Below, piece after piece: positions 4,816-5,993 of a stretch of DNA of 5,993 nt (position 1 is its first letter; every line of letters begins with the position of its first letter). The DNA lies in NCBI GenBank assembly GCA_002305535.1, contig DBRE01000076.1, forward strand, positions 12,151 to 18,143. Reading direction: 5' to 3'. Position numbers and translations under genes: made by a program. Under the pieces are notes generated by a model. It had not been told where the DNA came from. It made no database searches and saw only the letters and a program-made list of their open reading frames with translations. This DNA is from Syntrophomonas sp. UBA1376. Its GTDB lineage: Bacteria; Bacillota; Syntrophomonadia; Syntrophomonadales; Syntrophomonadaceae.

Positions 4816-5993
4816 ATGGATAATAGTTATCTGAAAGAATTTGAAGCAGATGTAGAAAAATGGCGCCATACTTGGGAATCTCGTTTGGATCCTGAGGGAC
4901 CCATCCACTATGAGTACCCACCCTATCCGCCCAAATGGTGGTTCAATAAGTGGGCCGAGGAAACTCCTGACAAACCCTATATTTTGATGGGCGACATCGT
5001 TTTGCCCTATGGAGTCTGCAATGACATGAGTCGGCGTATCGCCAACGCCCTGCTGGATCTGGGTGTGAAAAAAGGTGACCGGGTAGCTATTATGGCCCCC
5101 AACGTACCTCAATACGTTTTGGCGCTGCAGGCTCTATTTAAGACCGGAATGATCGAAGTTCCTACCAACCCGCTCTATACCATACCAGAACTGGCACATC
5201 AGTTTGCTGATAGCGGCACCGAAACCGTTATCGTTATGGCTATGTTTGCTTCCAAGGCCATCGAACTGCTGAAAGACCCTAAGTCCCCCGTCAAAAGAGT
5301 CATCTACTTCCAGGTTCCTAGCGGCCCGGTAGAAGTAGAATCTGGTGAAGGTATATATGATCTAAACGAACTCCTGGCTAATGCCAGCAATGCTGAACCG
5401 GACATAGAAGTTACCGGAGATGATATAGCCAGGTTGCAGTATACCGGCGGTACTACTGGTGTACCCAAAGGGTGTGTACTAACTCATGCTATGATCATGT
5501 CCCAGGCTATTCGCACTTCTACCATCAGTGCTAGAGGTTTTACGGCAGTATCCAAGGAAGACTATCGGACTCTGGGCGCCATTCCCTTAAACCATGTCTA
5601 TGGCTTTAACTTCATTGTCAGTGTAAACCTTTATACCGGCGGCAATATGGTGCTGGTGGCGGTTCCCAATGCTGACAATCTGCTGGAGGCGATACAAAAG
5701 AACAAACCCACCATCTTTGCTGCGGTTCCGGCCATGATCATAGGTCTGATAAACCACCCCGATATAGCTAATGCTGATATCAGTTCGTTGAAAGGTATGT
5801 TCTGTGGTTCGGCTCCCCTAGCAGTAGAAACCTTGAAGGAATTCGAGCGCCTCACCGGCGGCCATATCATTGAAGGATACGGTTTGTCAGAAACCTTGAA
5901 CATTATTACCGCCAATGCCTTTAACACTCGCAAATATGGCAGCTGTGGACTGGTATGGCCTGATACCGATTTAGTCATTGTCGACGTGGACAC
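4816..5993 (+). CDS. AMP-forming acyl-CoA ligase, N-terminal part (3' end beyond window)
   Basis: The reading frame is open from ATG 4816 to the window edge, giving 392 residues of a protein that usually has 500-560. It is an adenylate-forming enzyme that would convert a carboxylic acid, ATP and CoA to acyl-CoA, AMP and pyrophosphate. The ATP-binding loop is YTGGTTGVPKG (209-219), with Gly at position 211 as in long-chain FadD proteins, followed by VLTH. Further motifs are IPLNHVYG (256-263, usually PLFHxxG), CGSAPL (330-335) and EGYGLSET (353-360), where Ser358 replaces the usual Thr. The C-terminal domain with the catalytic lysine lies outside the window. AGGAGG (4801-4806) precedes the start by 9 bases, 34 nt after the previous gene. 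The N-terminal extension is rich in aromatic residues and proline (HYEYPPYPPKWW, 31-42). The ligase probably provides the CoA ester used by the other operon enzymes. The substrate cannot be read from this portion. Confidence 0.92.
   Translation, partial: MDNSYLKEFEADVEKWRHTWESRLDPEGPIHYEYPPYPPKWWFNKWAEETPDKPYILMGDIVLPYGVCNDMSRRIANALLDLGVKKGDRVAIMAPNVPQYVLALQALFKTGMIEVPTNPLYTIPELAHQFADSGTETVIVMAMFASKAIELLKDPKSPVKRVIYFQVPSGPVEVESGEGIYDLNELLANASNAEPDIEVTGDDIARLQYTGGTTGVPKGCVLTHAMIMSQAIRTSTISARGFTAVSKEDYRTLGAIPLNHVYGFNFIVSVNLYTGGNMVLVAVPNADNLLEAIQKNKPTIFAAVPAMIIGLINHPDIANADISSLKGMFCGSAPLAVETLKEFERLTGGHIIEGYGLSETLNIITANAFNTRKYGSCGLVWPDTDLVIVDVD

Noticed and set aside
5631..5993. Minus-strand open frame reaching the window edge
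   Set aside because: It lies opposite the conserved CGSAPL and EGYGLSET motifs of the ligase and has no recognisable content of its own.

Overview
The window holds a single plus-strand operon of five genes, the last cut by the right edge, behind a regulatory region of about 290 bases. Base composition looks close to balanced. Every gene has a strong AGGAGG-type ribosome binding site, and the operon is headed by a textbook sigma-54 promoter. Together with an acyl-CoA type gene set, this suggests a Clostridia-type Firmicute (a Syntrophomonas- or Peptococcaceae-like anaerobe is my best guess). That assignment is inference; no taxonomic marker is present.

Layout. Positions 1-287 contain no supportable gene. 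They carry two related inverted repeats (76-89 and 117-130, centres 41 bp apart), a third and different palindrome (151-170), and a consensus -24/-12 promoter (207-222), followed by a leader of about 55 nt. The genes are: a CrtI/RetSat-like FAD oxidoreductase (288-1796); a flavin reductase fused to a C-terminal plant-type [2Fe-2S] ferredoxin domain, PaaE-like in layout (1796-2971, start overlapping the previous stop by one base); an enoyl-CoA hydratase/isomerase (crotonase) family protein (2994-3776); an FMN-dependent nitronate monooxygenase/FabK-like protein (3807-4781); and the N-terminal 392 residues of an AMP-forming acyl-CoA ligase (4816 to the edge). Gaps between genes are at most 34 nt and contain no terminator-like hairpins, so one transcript is likely.

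How the genes may work together (inference). The ligase would activate a carboxylic acid to its CoA thioester, and the crotonase would hydrate, isomerise or cleave it. The two flavoproteins (genes 1 and 4) would reduce or oxidise C=C bonds. Gene 2 would carry electrons between NAD(P)H and an acceptor or donor, most likely its translationally coupled partner, gene 1. No carotenoid synthesis gene, oxygenase, thiolase or acyl-CoA dehydrogenase is visible in the window. The substrate is unknown. The main points of interest are the pairing of a phytoene-desaturase-like enzyme with a ferredoxin-fused reductase in an acyl-CoA operon, and its apparent control by sigma-54 and an enhancer-binding activator.
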